Shown: positions 7,019 to 16,781 of the stretch, in pieces
Numbering within the stretch: position 1 is the first letter of the stretch
Layout of the letters: every line of letters starts with the position of its first letter
Assembly: GCF_022458895.1 (NCBI RefSeq)
Contig: NZ_JAINFL010000020.1
Location: forward strand, 5,968 to 69,967
Source of the DNA: Roseihalotalea indica
GTDB lineage: Bacteria > Bacteroidota > Bacteroidia > Cytophagales > Cyclobacteriaceae
Reading direction: 5' to 3'
DNA length: 64,000 nt
Notes under the pieces: generated by a model
Seen by the model: only the letters and a program-made list of their open reading frames with translations
Told to the model about the DNA's origin: nothing
Databases searched by the model: none
Program-made: the position numbers and the translations under genes

Positions 7019-8725
7019 ATGTCTGCTAATCCGGTTTCGGTACAACGTGAACGTAAGGTGTTCTGGCGCGATATTTCCAAGCTGGGAGTGGGCGTGGTGG
7101 CGCTGTTTTTTCTCAATGTGCTGGCGCAGAATTATTTCTTTCGTCTGGATTTGACCGAAGAGAACCGTTATAGCTTATCGGGGGCAACAAAAAATTTACT
7201 GGAAGGATTAGAACAGGATGTGGAGATTACGGTGTATCTGGAAGGGGAGTTGCCGCCCGGATTTCAGCGGTTGCAACGCAGCGTGGAAGAAACACTGGGC
7301 GACTTTCAGGCCTATGCCGGGGGAAACCTGCGCTTTCGCTTTGTTGATCCGCTCACAACCGTAAGTTCAGAACAGCGCAACGCCTTTTTCTTTACACTCG
7401 ACAGCATGGGTATTGAAGTGACTCGGGTGTTTGACGAGGAAAATGGCAGCCGGATTCAGCGGCTAATTGTGCCGGGAGCAGTGGTGCGCTCAGGGGGGCA
7501 GGAAGCCGGAGTGATGTTGCTGAAAGGTGATAAAGGCGCCTCAGCCCAGGACCAACTGAATCAGTCTATTGAGGGAGTGGAATACGAACTGGCTTCGACT
7601 ATTCGGCAGGTAACCGCCAGTCGACGAAAACAGGTTGCCATTATGCGGGGTCATGGCGAATTGCCTTCGGTAGAAATGGGAAGCCTGATTGATGCTCTCT
7701 CCCAAACCTACGATGTATACGAACTGTTTTTGCCGCAATCCGAAGAGATTGCCCCGGTAGATGCCGTAATAATCGCCAAACCTCTGGAGGCGTTCAGTCG
7801 GGAAGATCAGTATAAGCTGGATCAGTACCTGATGCGCGGCGGGAAAGCCCTGTTTTTTATGGACGCGCTTCAGATCGATATGGATAGTCTGGGAAGCGAG
7901 GGTTCTTTTGCTTTTCCCCTGAAGACAGGACTGGACGATATGCTGTTCCGCTACGGTGTGCGCGTCAACCCAACGCTTGTTCAGGATATTGAATCGGGAC
8001 AATACCCGATTGTGGTGGGGAATATGGGAGATCAGCCGCAGATCCGCTTACTGCCCTGGCCGTTCTTCCCGGTAGTGAACAAGTATGCTTCTCACCCTAT
8101 GGTGCGCAATTTGGATGCTACCTACCTGCGCTTTGCGAGTACTATGGATACCATCGCCACACCCAGAGTGACTAAAACTTCTCTGGTGTACACCTCGCAA
8201 TACTCACGAGTTTTGACTACCCCTATCGTGGTGGATTTAAACGAACTGCGGCAGGCCCCGGAACCCGAGCGATACCAAAACGGATCTCAACCTGTGGCGT
8301 ATCTGCTGGAAGGGACATTCACTTCTGTCTTTAAAAACCGTATTCTCCCCGAAGGTTTACCAACCAAAGATTTCCGATCAGAAAGTATTCCTACCAAAAT
8401 GCTGGTGGTATCGGATGGGGATGTGGTACGCAATGAACTAGACCCGCAGAATAATCGTCCGTTACCGCTGGGCTTCGACCCGTTTACTGAGCGCACTTTC
8501 GCCAATCAGGATTTTGTGATGAATGCGTTAGCCTATCTGGTAGATGAAAGCGGACTGATCCGCGCCCGAACCAAAGAAGTGCGGCTTCGACCCTTAGATC
8601 AGGTTAAGGTGAAAGCAGAATCAACCAAGTGGCAATTTATTAACCTGGTGCTGCCTTTGGTGCTAATTGGTGCATTTGGGATAGTAAAGTTCTACATTCG
8701 CCGCCGCCGCTACACTCGCTTTTAG
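7019..8725 (+). CDS. gldG: Gliding-associated ABC transporter component GldG
   Basis: 568 residues. One membrane helix near the N-terminus (about 24-40), a large extracytoplasmic domain of the ABC-type uncharacterised transport family with the motif RYSLSGATKNLLEGL, and a second helix near the C-terminus (about 540-557) followed by a basic tail RRRRYTRF. This is the GldG architecture, and the gene follows gldA-gldF on the same strand. It probably anchors in the inner membrane and acts with GldF as the substrate-handling part. The 287-bp gap after it shows no gene, only the small hairpin-forming AACTTTGGCAAGTT near 8766-8779. Confidence 0.92.
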   Translation: MSANPVSVQRERKVFWRDISKLGVGVVALFFLNVLAQNYFFRLDLTEENRYSLSGATKNLLEGLEQDVEITVYLEGELPPGFQRLQRSVEETLGDFQAYAGGNLRFRFVDPLTTVSSEQRNAFFFTLDSMGIEVTRVFDEENGSRIQRLIVPGAVVRSGGQEAGVMLLKGDKGASAQDQLNQSIEGVEYELASTIRQVTASRRKQVAIMRGHGELPSVEMGSLIDALSQTYDVYELFLPQSEEIAPVDAVIIAKPLEAFSREDQYKLDQYLMRGGKALFFMDALQIDMDSLGSEGSFAFPLKTGLDDMLFRYGVRVNPTLVQDIESGQYPIVVGNMGDQPQIRLLPWPFFPVVNKYASHPMVRNLDATYLRFASTMDTIATPRVTKTSLVYTSQYSRVLTTPIVVDLNELRQAPEPERYQNGSQPVAYLLEGTFTSVFKNRILPEGLPTKDFRSESIPTKMLVVSDGDVVRNELDPQNNRPLPLGFDPFTERTFANQDFVMNALAYLVDESGLIRARTKEVRLRPLDQVKVKAESTKWQFINLVLPLVLIGAFGIVKFYIRRRRYTRF

Positions 8726-9012
8726 CTAATCAGGTATAGCGATCCCTACTTTTTTCACTTAGCAAACTTTGGCAAGTTAGTGAACGGACACAGTTACTTT
8801 AAAATGAAAGTGTTCCTACAAGGTTTTGACTATCAAAAAAATTATTCACTCTCGTTCCACGCCAGATTCAATCCCGCCCATCGCATGGCGCGCTGCTTAG
8901 GCTTCTATCCTTCAGCCACTGTACTTAGGAACTCATATTCACAAGAGTAAGTTAGAAGTGTAAATATCCTGACATTTTTGTAACTTATCAGGTCAATACA
9001 ACAACTCTTCCT

Positions 9013-12000
9013 ATGAACAAAAGTCTGGCACTGTGTGCGGTAGTTTGGATTTTCGCAAGCTGCCAGCGGAGCGTCGATTTCTCGCCCGAGATAGAAACGC
9101 AACTGCCCGATCAGATCAGCTATAATTTCCACGTCAAACCCATTCTTTCCGACCGCTGTTTTGCCTGTCATGGCCCCGATAAAGCAGCTATTGAAGCAGG
9201 ACTCAGCCTGAGCGATGAAAGCCTGGCTTTTTCGGAACTGGAAAGTGGCGAGCACGCGATCATACCGGGGAAGCCGTATAAAAGCGCCCTGGTCAGCCGC
9301 ATCTTTTCCGATGACCCTGAAGTCCAGATGCCCCCTCCCGAATCTAATCTTTCCCTTACCGAATATGAAAAAGCGGTGTTGACGCGCTGGGTTGAACAGG
9401 GTGCGAACTACGAACCGCACTGGTCGTTTATTCAACCCAAAAAGCCCGAAGTGCCCAATGTTCAACAAACGGACTGGCCTAGTAATGAAGTTGACCAGTT
9501 TGTTTTGGCTACGCTTGAGCAAAAAGGTATGGAGCCTACTGAACGCGCTACCAAAGAAAAACTCATTCGCCGGGTCACCTTTGATCTAACCGGGTTACCA
9601 CCCACTGTGAAAGAGGTAGATAATTTTCTGGCCGACACTTCGCCAGATGCTTATGAGAAACTGGTAGATCGCTTACTGCAATCTTCTCGCTACGGAGAGC
9701 GTATGGCAACCGAATGGCTGGATGTGGCTCGTTATGCCGATAGCCACGGGTATCAGGATGATGGCATGCGCAACATGTGGCCCTGGCGCGATTGGGTAAT
9801 TGAGTCGTTCAATGAGAATATGCCTTACGATCAATTTATTACCTGGCAGTTAGCGGGTGATATGCTGCCCGAGGCTACGCAGGAACAGAAACTAGCCAGC
9901 GGTTTTAACCGCAACCATCTGCAAAGCCAGGAAGGTGGAATTGTTTCCGAAGAATACCGGGTGGAGTATGTAGCTGACCGGGCCAATACCCTCGGTAAGG
10001 CATTTTTAGGATTAACGGTTGAGTGCGCCCGTTGCCACGATCATAAGTATGATCCGATCTCTCAGGAAGAATATTATTCTCTCTACGCATTCTTCAACAG
10101 CATCAACGAAGCCGGGCAGATCCCCTACATGGGCGAAGCCAGCCCCACTGTAATGCTGACCGATGAGGAGACAGATGAGAAATTAGCCTTTTTGCAGGAA
10201 AAAATCCGTGAGCAGGAAGACAGGGTAGATACTGATCAGAAGGAATATCAGAAGCGGTTTACCCAATGGCTGGAACAGGCGCAAGCCAGTGCTGCTGCCC
10301 GTAAAGTAACGCTTACCCACGAAGTAGGACACTACCCGCTGGACAATCCGGTGGATAACAAATTCCGAAACCTGGCTAACCGGAAACTTCCGGCGGACAT
10401 GGTGGTGAGCCAGAAAGACAAAGAACCCGAGATTGTGGAAGGCAAGTTTGGCAAAGCCCTTCGGCTGGTAGGAGATAGCTATGTGGATTTGGGAGATAAG
10501 ATGGGCTTCTTCGAGCGAAACGAGCCATTTACCATCAGCCTGTGGTTCAAGCCACTTAAAGATAGTCTGGAAGGACCTGTCTTCTCCAAATCAGGGGGGC
10601 TATACAACGGAAACCGGGGGTATGACTTTACCCTTCGCACCGATGGCACTATCTCAGCCAGCCTCAACCATACCTGGCCCGCTAACAGTATTGAAATCCG
10701 AACGCTAGACAAAGTGCCCGTAGGCGAATGGAACCATCTGGTGATGGCTTACGACGGTTCCAGCCAGGCAGAGGGACTGATCGTCTATTTAAATGGTGAA
10801 CCTATGCGGCGCGAAGTGGTCACTGACCATCTGAAACGTAGTATTCTCACCTATGGGAAAGATAAAGAGACCTGGGGTAGCCCGGCAAACCTGCGTATTG
10901 GTAAACGTTTTGAAGAGACGCTAGACGGAGCCGTGGCGGATGAATTTCGAATATTTGACCGTAAACTGACCGCGGTGGAAGTCGCTGAGCTGTATGGCGA
11001 GCAGGACCCCGTGCTGGCTTTTCTGGAGTCGGAGAACCATGAGGACTTACTGGATTATTATCTTCATAATAACGATCAGTCTTACCAAGCGTCTTTCTCT
11101 CAGCTTACCCGGTTACGAGGCGAGGAGAACGAGGTGTTAAGTGCCTTACCCGAAGTCATGGTGATGGGTGAATTAAGTGAGCCGCGTCCAACATTCATAC
11201 TGGACCGGGGCGTGTACGATGCGCCCACTAAGCGAGTATATCCGACTACGCCCACCAGTGTGCTGGAGTTTCCTGATAGTTTGCCTAAGAACCGCTTGGG
11301 CTTAGCCCAATGGTTGGTTCATGAAGATAACCCTCTGACGGCCCGGGTGGCGGTGAACCGCTACTGGCAAATGCTCTTTGGCCGGGGGTTGGTAAAAACT
11401 TCCGATGACTTTGGCAACCAGGGAGAACTGCCTTCTCACCCTGAACTACTCGATTGGCTGGCCATCCGCTTCCGGGAATCCGGGTGGGATGTGAAAGCGT
11501 TTTTACGAATGTTAGTCACCTCCGCTACCTATCAGCAGTCATCCGTAGCCACTCCTGAATTGCGAGAAAAGGATGCCGAGAATGTATGGCTGGCGCGTGG
11601 TCCCAGTTACCGTATGCCCGTTGAGATGATCCGCGATAACGCGCTGGCGGCTAGCGGTTTGCTCAACGATTCTATCGGTGGGCCCAGTGTAAAACCCTAC
11701 CAGCCGGAAGGGCTATGGGAAGCCCTGGCTACCCGTAATGCCACCAAATACATACCGGATACGGGAGATAAACTGTACCGGAGGGGCCTATACACCATCT
11801 GGAAACGCAGTTCGCCACCGCCTTCTATGGTGAGCTTTGATGCCTCAGAAAAATACCTTTGTACAGTAAAACGGCAAAAAACCAACACACCATTGCAAGC
11901 CCTGGTACTGCTAAACGATCCGCAGTACGTAGAAGCTGCTCGCCTGATTGCCGAACGCATGGTGAAGGAAGGGGGAGCGGATTTAGACGAACAGATACGC

Positions 12001-12234
12001 TTTGGCTTTCGTGCTTTAACCAGTCGTGAACCGGATGCAAAGGAGCTGGAATTATTAGAGCGATTATATCAGGAGGAAAAGATAGCTTTTGAAGAGGAAC
12101 CCGCCAGTGCAGATAGCCTGCTTCAGGTAGGAGAGTACGTACGGGATAAAACAATTCCGGCCGATAAACTTGCAGCTTTAACAGTAATAGCAAGCACCTT
12201 GGTAAACTATGATGAAGCGGTATATAAGCGGTAG
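9013..12234 (+). CDS. Lipoprotein with cytochrome-c, DUF1549, LamG and DUF1553 domains
   Basis: 1073 residues. A lipoprotein signal ends at Cys17 (IFASC). Domains in order: planctomycete-type cytochrome c with CFACH (Cys49, Cys52, His53); DUF1549 (about 150-365) with a second CxxCH, CARCH; a LamG/concanavalin domain (about 440-690) ending in a typical DGAVADEFRIFDR block; and DUF1553 (about 740-1020). Such proteins are abundant in Planctomycetes and also occur in Bacteroidota, typically paired with a DUF1501 protein, as here (12709). Their reaction is not established; a role in oxidative breakdown of complex polysaccharides in the envelope is a common proposal. The heme and lectin domains suggest electron transfer coupled to a carbohydrate substrate (inference). 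Confidence 0.9.
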   Translation: MNKSLALCAVVWIFASCQRSVDFSPEIETQLPDQISYNFHVKPILSDRCFACHGPDKAAIEAGLSLSDESLAFSELESGEHAIIPGKPYKSALVSRIFSDDPEVQMPPPESNLSLTEYEKAVLTRWVEQGANYEPHWSFIQPKKPEVPNVQQTDWPSNEVDQFVLATLEQKGMEPTERATKEKLIRRVTFDLTGLPPTVKEVDNFLADTSPDAYEKLVDRLLQSSRYGERMATEWLDVARYADSHGYQDDGMRNMWPWRDWVIESFNENMPYDQFITWQLAGDMLPEATQEQKLASGFNRNHLQSQEGGIVSEEYRVEYVADRANTLGKAFLGLTVECARCHDHKYDPISQEEYYSLYAFFNSINEAGQIPYMGEASPTVMLTDEETDEKLAFLQEKIREQEDRVDTDQKEYQKRFTQWLEQAQASAAARKVTLTHEVGHYPLDNPVDNKFRNLANRKLPADMVVSQKDKEPEIVEGKFGKALRLVGDSYVDLGDKMGFFERNEPFTISLWFKPLKDSLEGPVFSKSGGLYNGNRGYDFTLRTDGTISASLNHTWPANSIEIRTLDKVPVGEWNHLVMAYDGSSQAEGLIVYLNGEPMRREVVTDHLKRSILTYGKDKETWGSPANLRIGKRFEETLDGAVADEFRIFDRKLTAVEVAELYGEQDPVLAFLESENHEDLLDYYLHNNDQSYQASFSQLTRLRGEENEVLSALPEVMVMGELSEPRPTFILDRGVYDAPTKRVYPTTPTSVLEFPDSLPKNRLGLAQWLVHEDNPLTARVAVNRYWQMLFGRGLVKTSDDFGNQGELPSHPELLDWLAIRFRESGWDVKAFLRMLVTSATYQQSSVATPELREKDAENVWLARGPSYRMPVEMIRDNALAASGLLNDSIGGPSVKPYQPEGLWEALATRNATKYIPDTGDKLYRRGLYTIWKRSSPPPSMVSFDASEKYLCTVKRQKTNTPLQALVLLNDPQYVEAARLIAERMVKEGGADLDEQIRFGFRALTSREPDAKELELLERLYQEEKIAFEEEPASADSLLQVGEYVRDKTIPADKLAALTVIASTLVNYDEAVYKR

Positions 12235-12244
12235 GGTTCGTAGT

Positions 12245-12707
12245 GCTCGATGGTTCCATTGCTAGATTGTTAAGAAAGAGACTGAGTATGGAAATTGATA
12301 AAGAAAAATACTTAAAGTAAGTAATATCGATGCTTATCGAGTTGCTTTCCACCTCAGTAACTTAGTCTGGAATGAAGTTATCCGCTGGGATTACTTTGCT
12401 AAAGATACCGTTGGGAAACAGTTTGTAAATGCGGTAGATAGTATATCAGCCAACATTGCTGAGGGCTTTGGAAGATATCATAAAAAAGACAAAATCAAGT
12501 TTTATCGGTATGCCAGCGGGTCGTTAAAGGAAGCTTTAGACTGGAACGAAAAATCAAGAGTAAGATCATTGATAGATCAAGTTACTTATGATACATTTTT
12601 CAAAGAACTAAGTTCGCTACCAAAACTTATTAATCAACTCATCAAATATACTAACCTTGTTCTTAAGTCATAATTTAGTTAGCCATTGAACAATAGAACT
12701 ATCGAGC
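12245..12707. repeat. Inverted repeats flanking the S23-like pseudogene
   Basis: GCTCGATGGTTCCATTG at 12245-12261 and CAATAGAACTATCGAGC at 12691-12707 pair as an inverted repeat with 15 of 17 Watson-Crick matches, one G-T wobble and one mismatch. They enclose the frameshifted four-helix-bundle gene almost exactly and interrupt the DUF1553/DUF1501 gene pair. The layout suggests a small inserted unit of about 460 bp. No transposase is encoded. Confidence 0.6.
12288..12673 (+). pseudogene. Frameshifted four-helix-bundle protein (23S rRNA intervening-sequence, S23 family)
   Basis: From ATG 12288 the frame reads MEIDKEKYLK and stops at TAA 12318-12320. A +1 or -1 shift there gives a continuous frame NIDAYRVAFHLSNLVWNEVI..., through SISANIAEGFGR and FYRYASGSLKEA, to TAA at 12671-12673. 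These blocks (NIAEGFGR, RGSxxE-like) are hallmarks of the S23/IVP four-helix-bundle family, about 120 residues, which fits the total length. No in-frame ATG, GTG or TTG start exists early in the second frame, so the gene is broken by one indel. It sits between inverted repeats in the gap between two cooperating genes. Confidence 0.8.
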
Positions 12708-12708
12708 T

Positions 12709-14163
12709 ATGAAACTACTTCATAACCAACATATTGACCGACGGGATTTTTTAAGCAAGACTTCCCTTGGGCTGGGCAGTGTAGCCCTGGCATCGCTGTT
12801 AGGTCCGTCAAAACTATTTGGTAAAGCTGGCCCTATAACGGGTGGCGATCATGGGATTATTAACAACCTTCATTTTGCACCCAAAGCAAAGCGGGTGATT
12901 TATCTCTTCCAAAGCGGTGGGCCATCTCAACTGGAGACTTTTGATTATAAACCTACCCTGGCCGAGCGCGTAGGGGAAGAACTGCCTGATTCGGTTCGGG
13001 GCGGACAACGCCTGACCGGAATGACCGCCGGACAAAAATCATTTCCACTGGCAGGGTCGGTATTCAATTTTGCCCAGTACGGAAAAAGCGGAGCCTGGGT
13101 TAGCGAACTGATGCCGCATACAGCTCAGATTGTGGATGAGCTTTGCTTCATCAAATCTATGCATACGGAGGCCATCAATCATGATCCGGCCATTACTTTT
13201 TTTCAAACTGGCTCTCAGCAAAATGGTCGGCCATCTATTGGTTCGTGGATTAGCTACGGGCTGGGGAGTGATAATGAGAACCTTCCTTCTTTCTGCGTAT
13301 TATTATCCCGGGGCCGAGAAGGAGGGCAGCCGTTGTACGCCAAACTATGGGGGAGTGGTTTTCTGCCATCATTACACCAGGGAGTACAGTTCCGGTCCGG
13401 CAAAGACCCGGTATTGTACCTCAATGATCCAGCCGGTATGAAAAAGACCAGCCGGCGGCGCATGCTGGATTATTTGAAAGAACTGCACGATATCCAGTAC
13501 GAAAAGGTGATGGACCCGGAAATTAACTCGCGAATAGCCCAGTATGAAATGGCCTATCGCATGCAGGCTTCCGTACCCGAAACCATGGACATTTCTCACG
13601 AGCCAGACTATATTTATGATATGTACGGTGAAGAATCGCGTAAGCCGGGTACTTTTGCCGCTAACTGTCTATTGGCCCGCCGCCTGATTGAAAAAGACGT
13701 AAAATTCGTGCAGCTCTACCATCAGGGCTGGGACCAGCACGGTAACCTGCCCAATGATATTCAGATTATGTCAAAAAGCGTCGATCAACCTTCGGCAGCT
13801 TTGGTGATGGACCTGAAACAGCGCGGTCTTCTCGATGATACTCTGGTGATCTGGGGAGGAGAGTTTGGTCGAACTAACTACTCTCAGGGTCGGCTTACCA
13901 AAGAGAGTTATGGCCGCGACCATCACCCCCGATGCTTTAGTATCTGGATGGCTGGGGGCGGAGTAAAAAAAGGTATTAGCTACGGAGAAACCTGTGAGTT
14001 TGGCTATAATATTGTAAAGAACCCCGTCCACGTGCACGATTTTCAGGCCACTCTGATGCACTTGCTAGGAGTAGACCATGAAAGGCTAACCTTCAAGCAC
14101 CAGGGCCGCCGTTATAGGCTAACCGATGTGCACGGAAAAGTGGTGAATGACATTATTGCTTAA
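12709..14163 (+). CDS. DUF1501 family protein with Tat-like signal
   Basis: 484 residues, sulfatase/alkaline-phosphatase-like DUF1501 family. The N-terminus has a twin-arginine motif (DRRDFLSK) and hydrophobic stretch LGLGSVALASLLG, indicating Tat export. Family blocks FQSGGPSQLETFDYKP, LPSFCVL, and VIWGGEFGRT followed by GRDHHPRCFS are intact. DUF1501 proteins nearly always accompany DUF1553 cytochrome proteins; this one would originally have followed the gene at 9013 directly, before insertion of the S23-like unit. The ATG at 12709 begins immediately inside the right inverted repeat. Enzymatic function unknown. Confidence 0.9.
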   Translation: MKLLHNQHIDRRDFLSKTSLGLGSVALASLLGPSKLFGKAGPITGGDHGIINNLHFAPKAKRVIYLFQSGGPSQLETFDYKPTLAERVGEELPDSVRGGQRLTGMTAGQKSFPLAGSVFNFAQYGKSGAWVSELMPHTAQIVDELCFIKSMHTEAINHDPAITFFQTGSQQNGRPSIGSWISYGLGSDNENLPSFCVLLSRGREGGQPLYAKLWGSGFLPSLHQGVQFRSGKDPVLYLNDPAGMKKTSRRRMLDYLKELHDIQYEKVMDPEINSRIAQYEMAYRMQASVPETMDISHEPDYIYDMYGEESRKPGTFAANCLLARRLIEKDVKFVQLYHQGWDQHGNLPNDIQIMSKSVDQPSAALVMDLKQRGLLDDTLVIWGGEFGRTNYSQGRLTKESYGRDHHPRCFSIWMAGGGVKKGISYGETCEFGYNIVKNPVHVHDFQATLMHLLGVDHERLTFKHQGRRYRLTDVHGKVVNDIIA

Positions 14164-14246
14164 TGCAAGCATTTTAGAGAGTAAAACTTCACCAACTTTG
14201 TAAATATTTTTACCTTCGGTCATTCTACGAAACATTTATTTTTTTT

Positions 14247-14561
14247 ATGAAACGAGTCGCTTTTAAAATGCAGTTGCTTCCAGGGTATGAGGAGGAATAT
14301 CAGAAGAGACACGATGCTATCTGGCCAGAATTAGTAGAACTGCTACACCAAAACGGAATTAGTGATTACTATATCTTTCTTGACCCGGAGACTCATATTC
14401 TTTTTGCCACTTATATGCTCTCTGAGGATCATCAGAAAGACCGCCTGCCTCAGGAAGCCGTTATGAAAAAGTGGTGGGCCTATATGAAAGACATTATGGA
14501 AACTCATGAGGATAACTCTCCGGTTAGCAAAGCCCTTACCGATGTTTTCTATATGAAATAG
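14247..14561 (+). CDS. rhaM: L-rhamnose mutarotase
   Basis: 104 residues, the full length of the RhaM/DUF718 family. It interconverts alpha and beta anomers of L-rhamnose in the cytoplasm. The motif YQKRHDAIWPEL contains the family's active-site His, and the C-terminal AVMKKWWAYMKDIM block carries the conserved Trp pair. No rhamnose isomerase, kinase or aldolase is visible nearby, so it may serve a catabolic pathway located elsewhere, or act with the polysaccharide-related genes upstream. A strong terminator follows. Confidence 0.9.
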   Translation: MKRVAFKMQLLPGYEEEYQKRHDAIWPELVELLHQNGISDYYIFLDPETHILFATYMLSEDHQKDRLPQEAVMKKWWAYMKDIMETHEDNSPVSKALTDVFYMK

Positions 14562-14590
14562 TAAGTACTCACTTGCTACGGAAAACAAAA

Positions 14591-14623
14591 AAGGCCCTTC
14601 TGTTTGTAAAACGGAAGGGCCTT
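14591..14623. terminator. Bidirectional terminator between rhaM and the TonB receptor
   Basis: AAGGCCCTTC at 14591-14600 pairs with GAAGGGCCTT at 14614-14623; the stem extends inward to about 15 bp (one wobble) with a GTA triloop. A-rich sequence on the left and T-rich sequence on the right make it usable in both directions, between the convergent rhaM (plus) and TonB receptor (minus). Confidence 0.88.
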
Positions 14624-14644
14624 CTTTAAGAGAGAGGATTACTA

Positions 14645-16741
14645 TTAGAAATTGTAGCTGGCTCCAAACAGAATTGAACGGGCAGTACGATCAGTACCGT
14701 AGAATTCCCGGGTTTCACTGCCGAGCAGATTTCTTGCATTCACATAAAGCCTCAATTTATCAATTACATTATAAGAAACTTTGCTGTTCAAGAGCATTTT
14801 ACCATCAATCTGACCAACCCCTATCGTAGATTCTTGCTGTAACTCTTGTTCATTATATAGTGTGTGTCCACTGAAGAAGTAGGCGTTAAGATTAATAGTC
14901 CACTTCTTGCTGGCTTTATAATTGGCGTAAAAACCTCCGTATACTGAGGGAGTGCTTTTTTGATCTTCATCTACCGTAGTATATATATTGGTAGGGTTCT
15001 GAACAGAATCAATAGGCAATGCATTAAAACCAAGCGGTCGATCTTGCACCTTTGTCTGCTGGAATGTTACAAAGGGTTTTAGCTGAAGTCTGGTATTAGC
15101 TACATAATTTGCTGATAGGGTAAGCCCATATTGCGTAGCCGTAAGAGGCAAATTCTTATAGCCTATTGTTACAGTTGGTGGTGCACTAGGATCCGTGCCG
15201 AATTCAATACCCGTAACCAAGAAAAGGCTTAGATGCTCCAAATGCTGGCGAAATATATCAGCGTCTATTGATAGATTATTAGAAAACTGAGTCCGAAAAC
15301 CAAGCTCGCTCATTGTTACCGAAGCCAATTTTAGCTCCTCATCTTCCGATGAGAAAAAAGTAGGTGCCCAAAATACACTATTGGTAGATCTAGACTGAGC
15401 GCCTCGTAATACATACTTGTCCTGTATGGTATATGTGGTAGCTAACTGATACGAAAGATAAGCTTTATCTAAGGTGTTGAATTTATCTACCCTCCCTGCG
15501 GCAATAATACGCCAGTTTTCCAGGGGATGATAATCTCCTTGTAACGATCCTGCTACTGAACCAAAAGAAGTTGTGGGAGCAGCCCCAAAAACACTAACTG
15601 CATATTCTATATCCTGGTAGTTAAAACCAGGGCGGAAGCTTAGCTTGTCATGCACCTGCCACTGATAATCAACTGTGGCATCAGTAATAGCAAAACCCAC
15701 AGGAGTTGCAACGGGACCAGTTTCTTGCATCAGGTAATAATCTCCTTCACTATGAGAGATCCGTGCATTTAACCCATATATCTGCCCTGCCAGATTTACA
15801 TAGTTGGAGGAACCACCGTTAGTAGTTAAATGAAGGGGCGCTCTGTTGCTAAGGTAGGCTTTTTGCACATCAGCATCCTGCATACCCGCTGAGAGGTCAA
15901 AGCTTATATTCTCATTGGCCTTATAGTTGATAAAAGCATTGAGTCCGTATTTTTCTTGGGCCAGTGAAGGGTCCGGATAGCTCAGGTCTGCGTCTGCTAT
16001 TTCGCTCAGATCGGCTGAGAATTTGTCATCAGCTAAAAAGTAATACTGATCGTCAAATCGCTCTCGATTCTGATAGTTGCCCGACACTGTTACATGAAGC
16101 TTATCACTGAAGCCATAGCCTAAAGCAAGATTGCCTACGGTAGTTTGTCCAGGAGCTATTTGAGCATTGGCTGAGGTATACAAGCCTTCTTTTTGAGGTG
16201 TACGGGTAATAATATTAATTACTCCCGTTACAGCATTAGGGCCAAAAAGAGGAGCTGCCGGACCACGCACAATTTCAATTCTCTCTATATCAATCAGGTC
16301 TATTGATAGTAATTCCCAGAAAGTACCTCCCTGCTCATAACTAAATACAGGCCGGTTATTAACCATCACCAAGGTATATTTATTTTGCTGGTCTACAGTA
16401 TTGGTATAGCGTGCGGTATTCTCCAGACCTCGAAGGTGTATATCATAGTTGCCATTAGACATCTCACGAACAATCACACCTGGGCATAACCTAAGTGCTT
16501 CTGGGATGGATGTTATTCCTGAACTTGCAATTTCTTCCCGGCTGATAGAGTAACTGGATACAGGAGCCTCAAATAAAGATTCTGACTTTTTAGTAGCAGA
16601 GACGATCTCAACATTCATGAGTTCTTCCAGTGACATTTCAAAGAGGTCTTCTTCATCTACTTCCTGAGCAAAGCTCTGCATACTGTAAAGTATGGAGGTG
16701 CTTAGGCCAATAGCCTTAAGCAAAGAGTAATACTGCTTCAT
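14645..16741 (-). CDS. TonB-dependent outer-membrane receptor
   Basis: 698 residues with signal peptide (SMQSFAQ). After it comes the acidic MSLEELMNVEIVSATKK segment that precedes the plug in one receptor subclass, then the plug (about 60-180: GLENTARYTN..., RIEIVRGPAAPLFGPNAVTGVINI) and a beta-barrel ending in Phe (LFGASYNF). There is no carboxypeptidase-like extension and no SusD partner, so it is not a classic polysaccharide utilisation system. The substrate is unknown. The YfiR-like gene 40 bp upstream on the same strand probably shares its transcript. Confidence 0.9.
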   Translation of the reverse strand: MKQYYSLLKAIGLSTSILYSMQSFAQEVDEEDLFEMSLEELMNVEIVSATKKSESLFEAPVSSYSISREEIASSGITSIPEALRLCPGVIVREMSNGNYDIHLRGLENTARYTNTVDQQNKYTLVMVNNRPVFSYEQGGTFWELLSIDLIDIERIEIVRGPAAPLFGPNAVTGVINIITRTPQKEGLYTSANAQIAPGQTTVGNLALGYGFSDKLHVTVSGNYQNRERFDDQYYFLADDKFSADLSEIADADLSYPDPSLAQEKYGLNAFINYKANENISFDLSAGMQDADVQKAYLSNRAPLHLTTNGGSSNYVNLAGQIYGLNARISHSEGDYYLMQETGPVATPVGFAITDATVDYQWQVHDKLSFRPGFNYQDIEYAVSVFGAAPTTSFGSVAGSLQGDYHPLENWRIIAAGRVDKFNTLDKAYLSYQLATTYTIQDKYVLRGAQSRSTNSVFWAPTFFSSEDEELKLASVTMSELGFRTQFSNNLSIDADIFRQHLEHLSLFLVTGIEFGTDPSAPPTVTIGYKNLPLTATQYGLTLSANYVANTRLQLKPFVTFQQTKVQDRPLGFNALPIDSVQNPTNIYTTVDEDQKSTPSVYGGFYANYKASKKWTINLNAYFFSGHTLYNEQELQQESTIGVGQIDGKMLLNSKVSYNVIDKLRLYVNARNLLGSETREFYGTDRTARSILFGASYNF

Positions 16742-16781
16742 CGTGATTTAATTGGTTCGTATTAATGAAATGATATTGGTG

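Noticed and set aside
8905..9522. 205-codon open frame on the minus strand
   Set aside because: It lies opposite the DUF1553-type gene, whose plus-strand frame has clear domains; the antisense frame has no recognisable motif.
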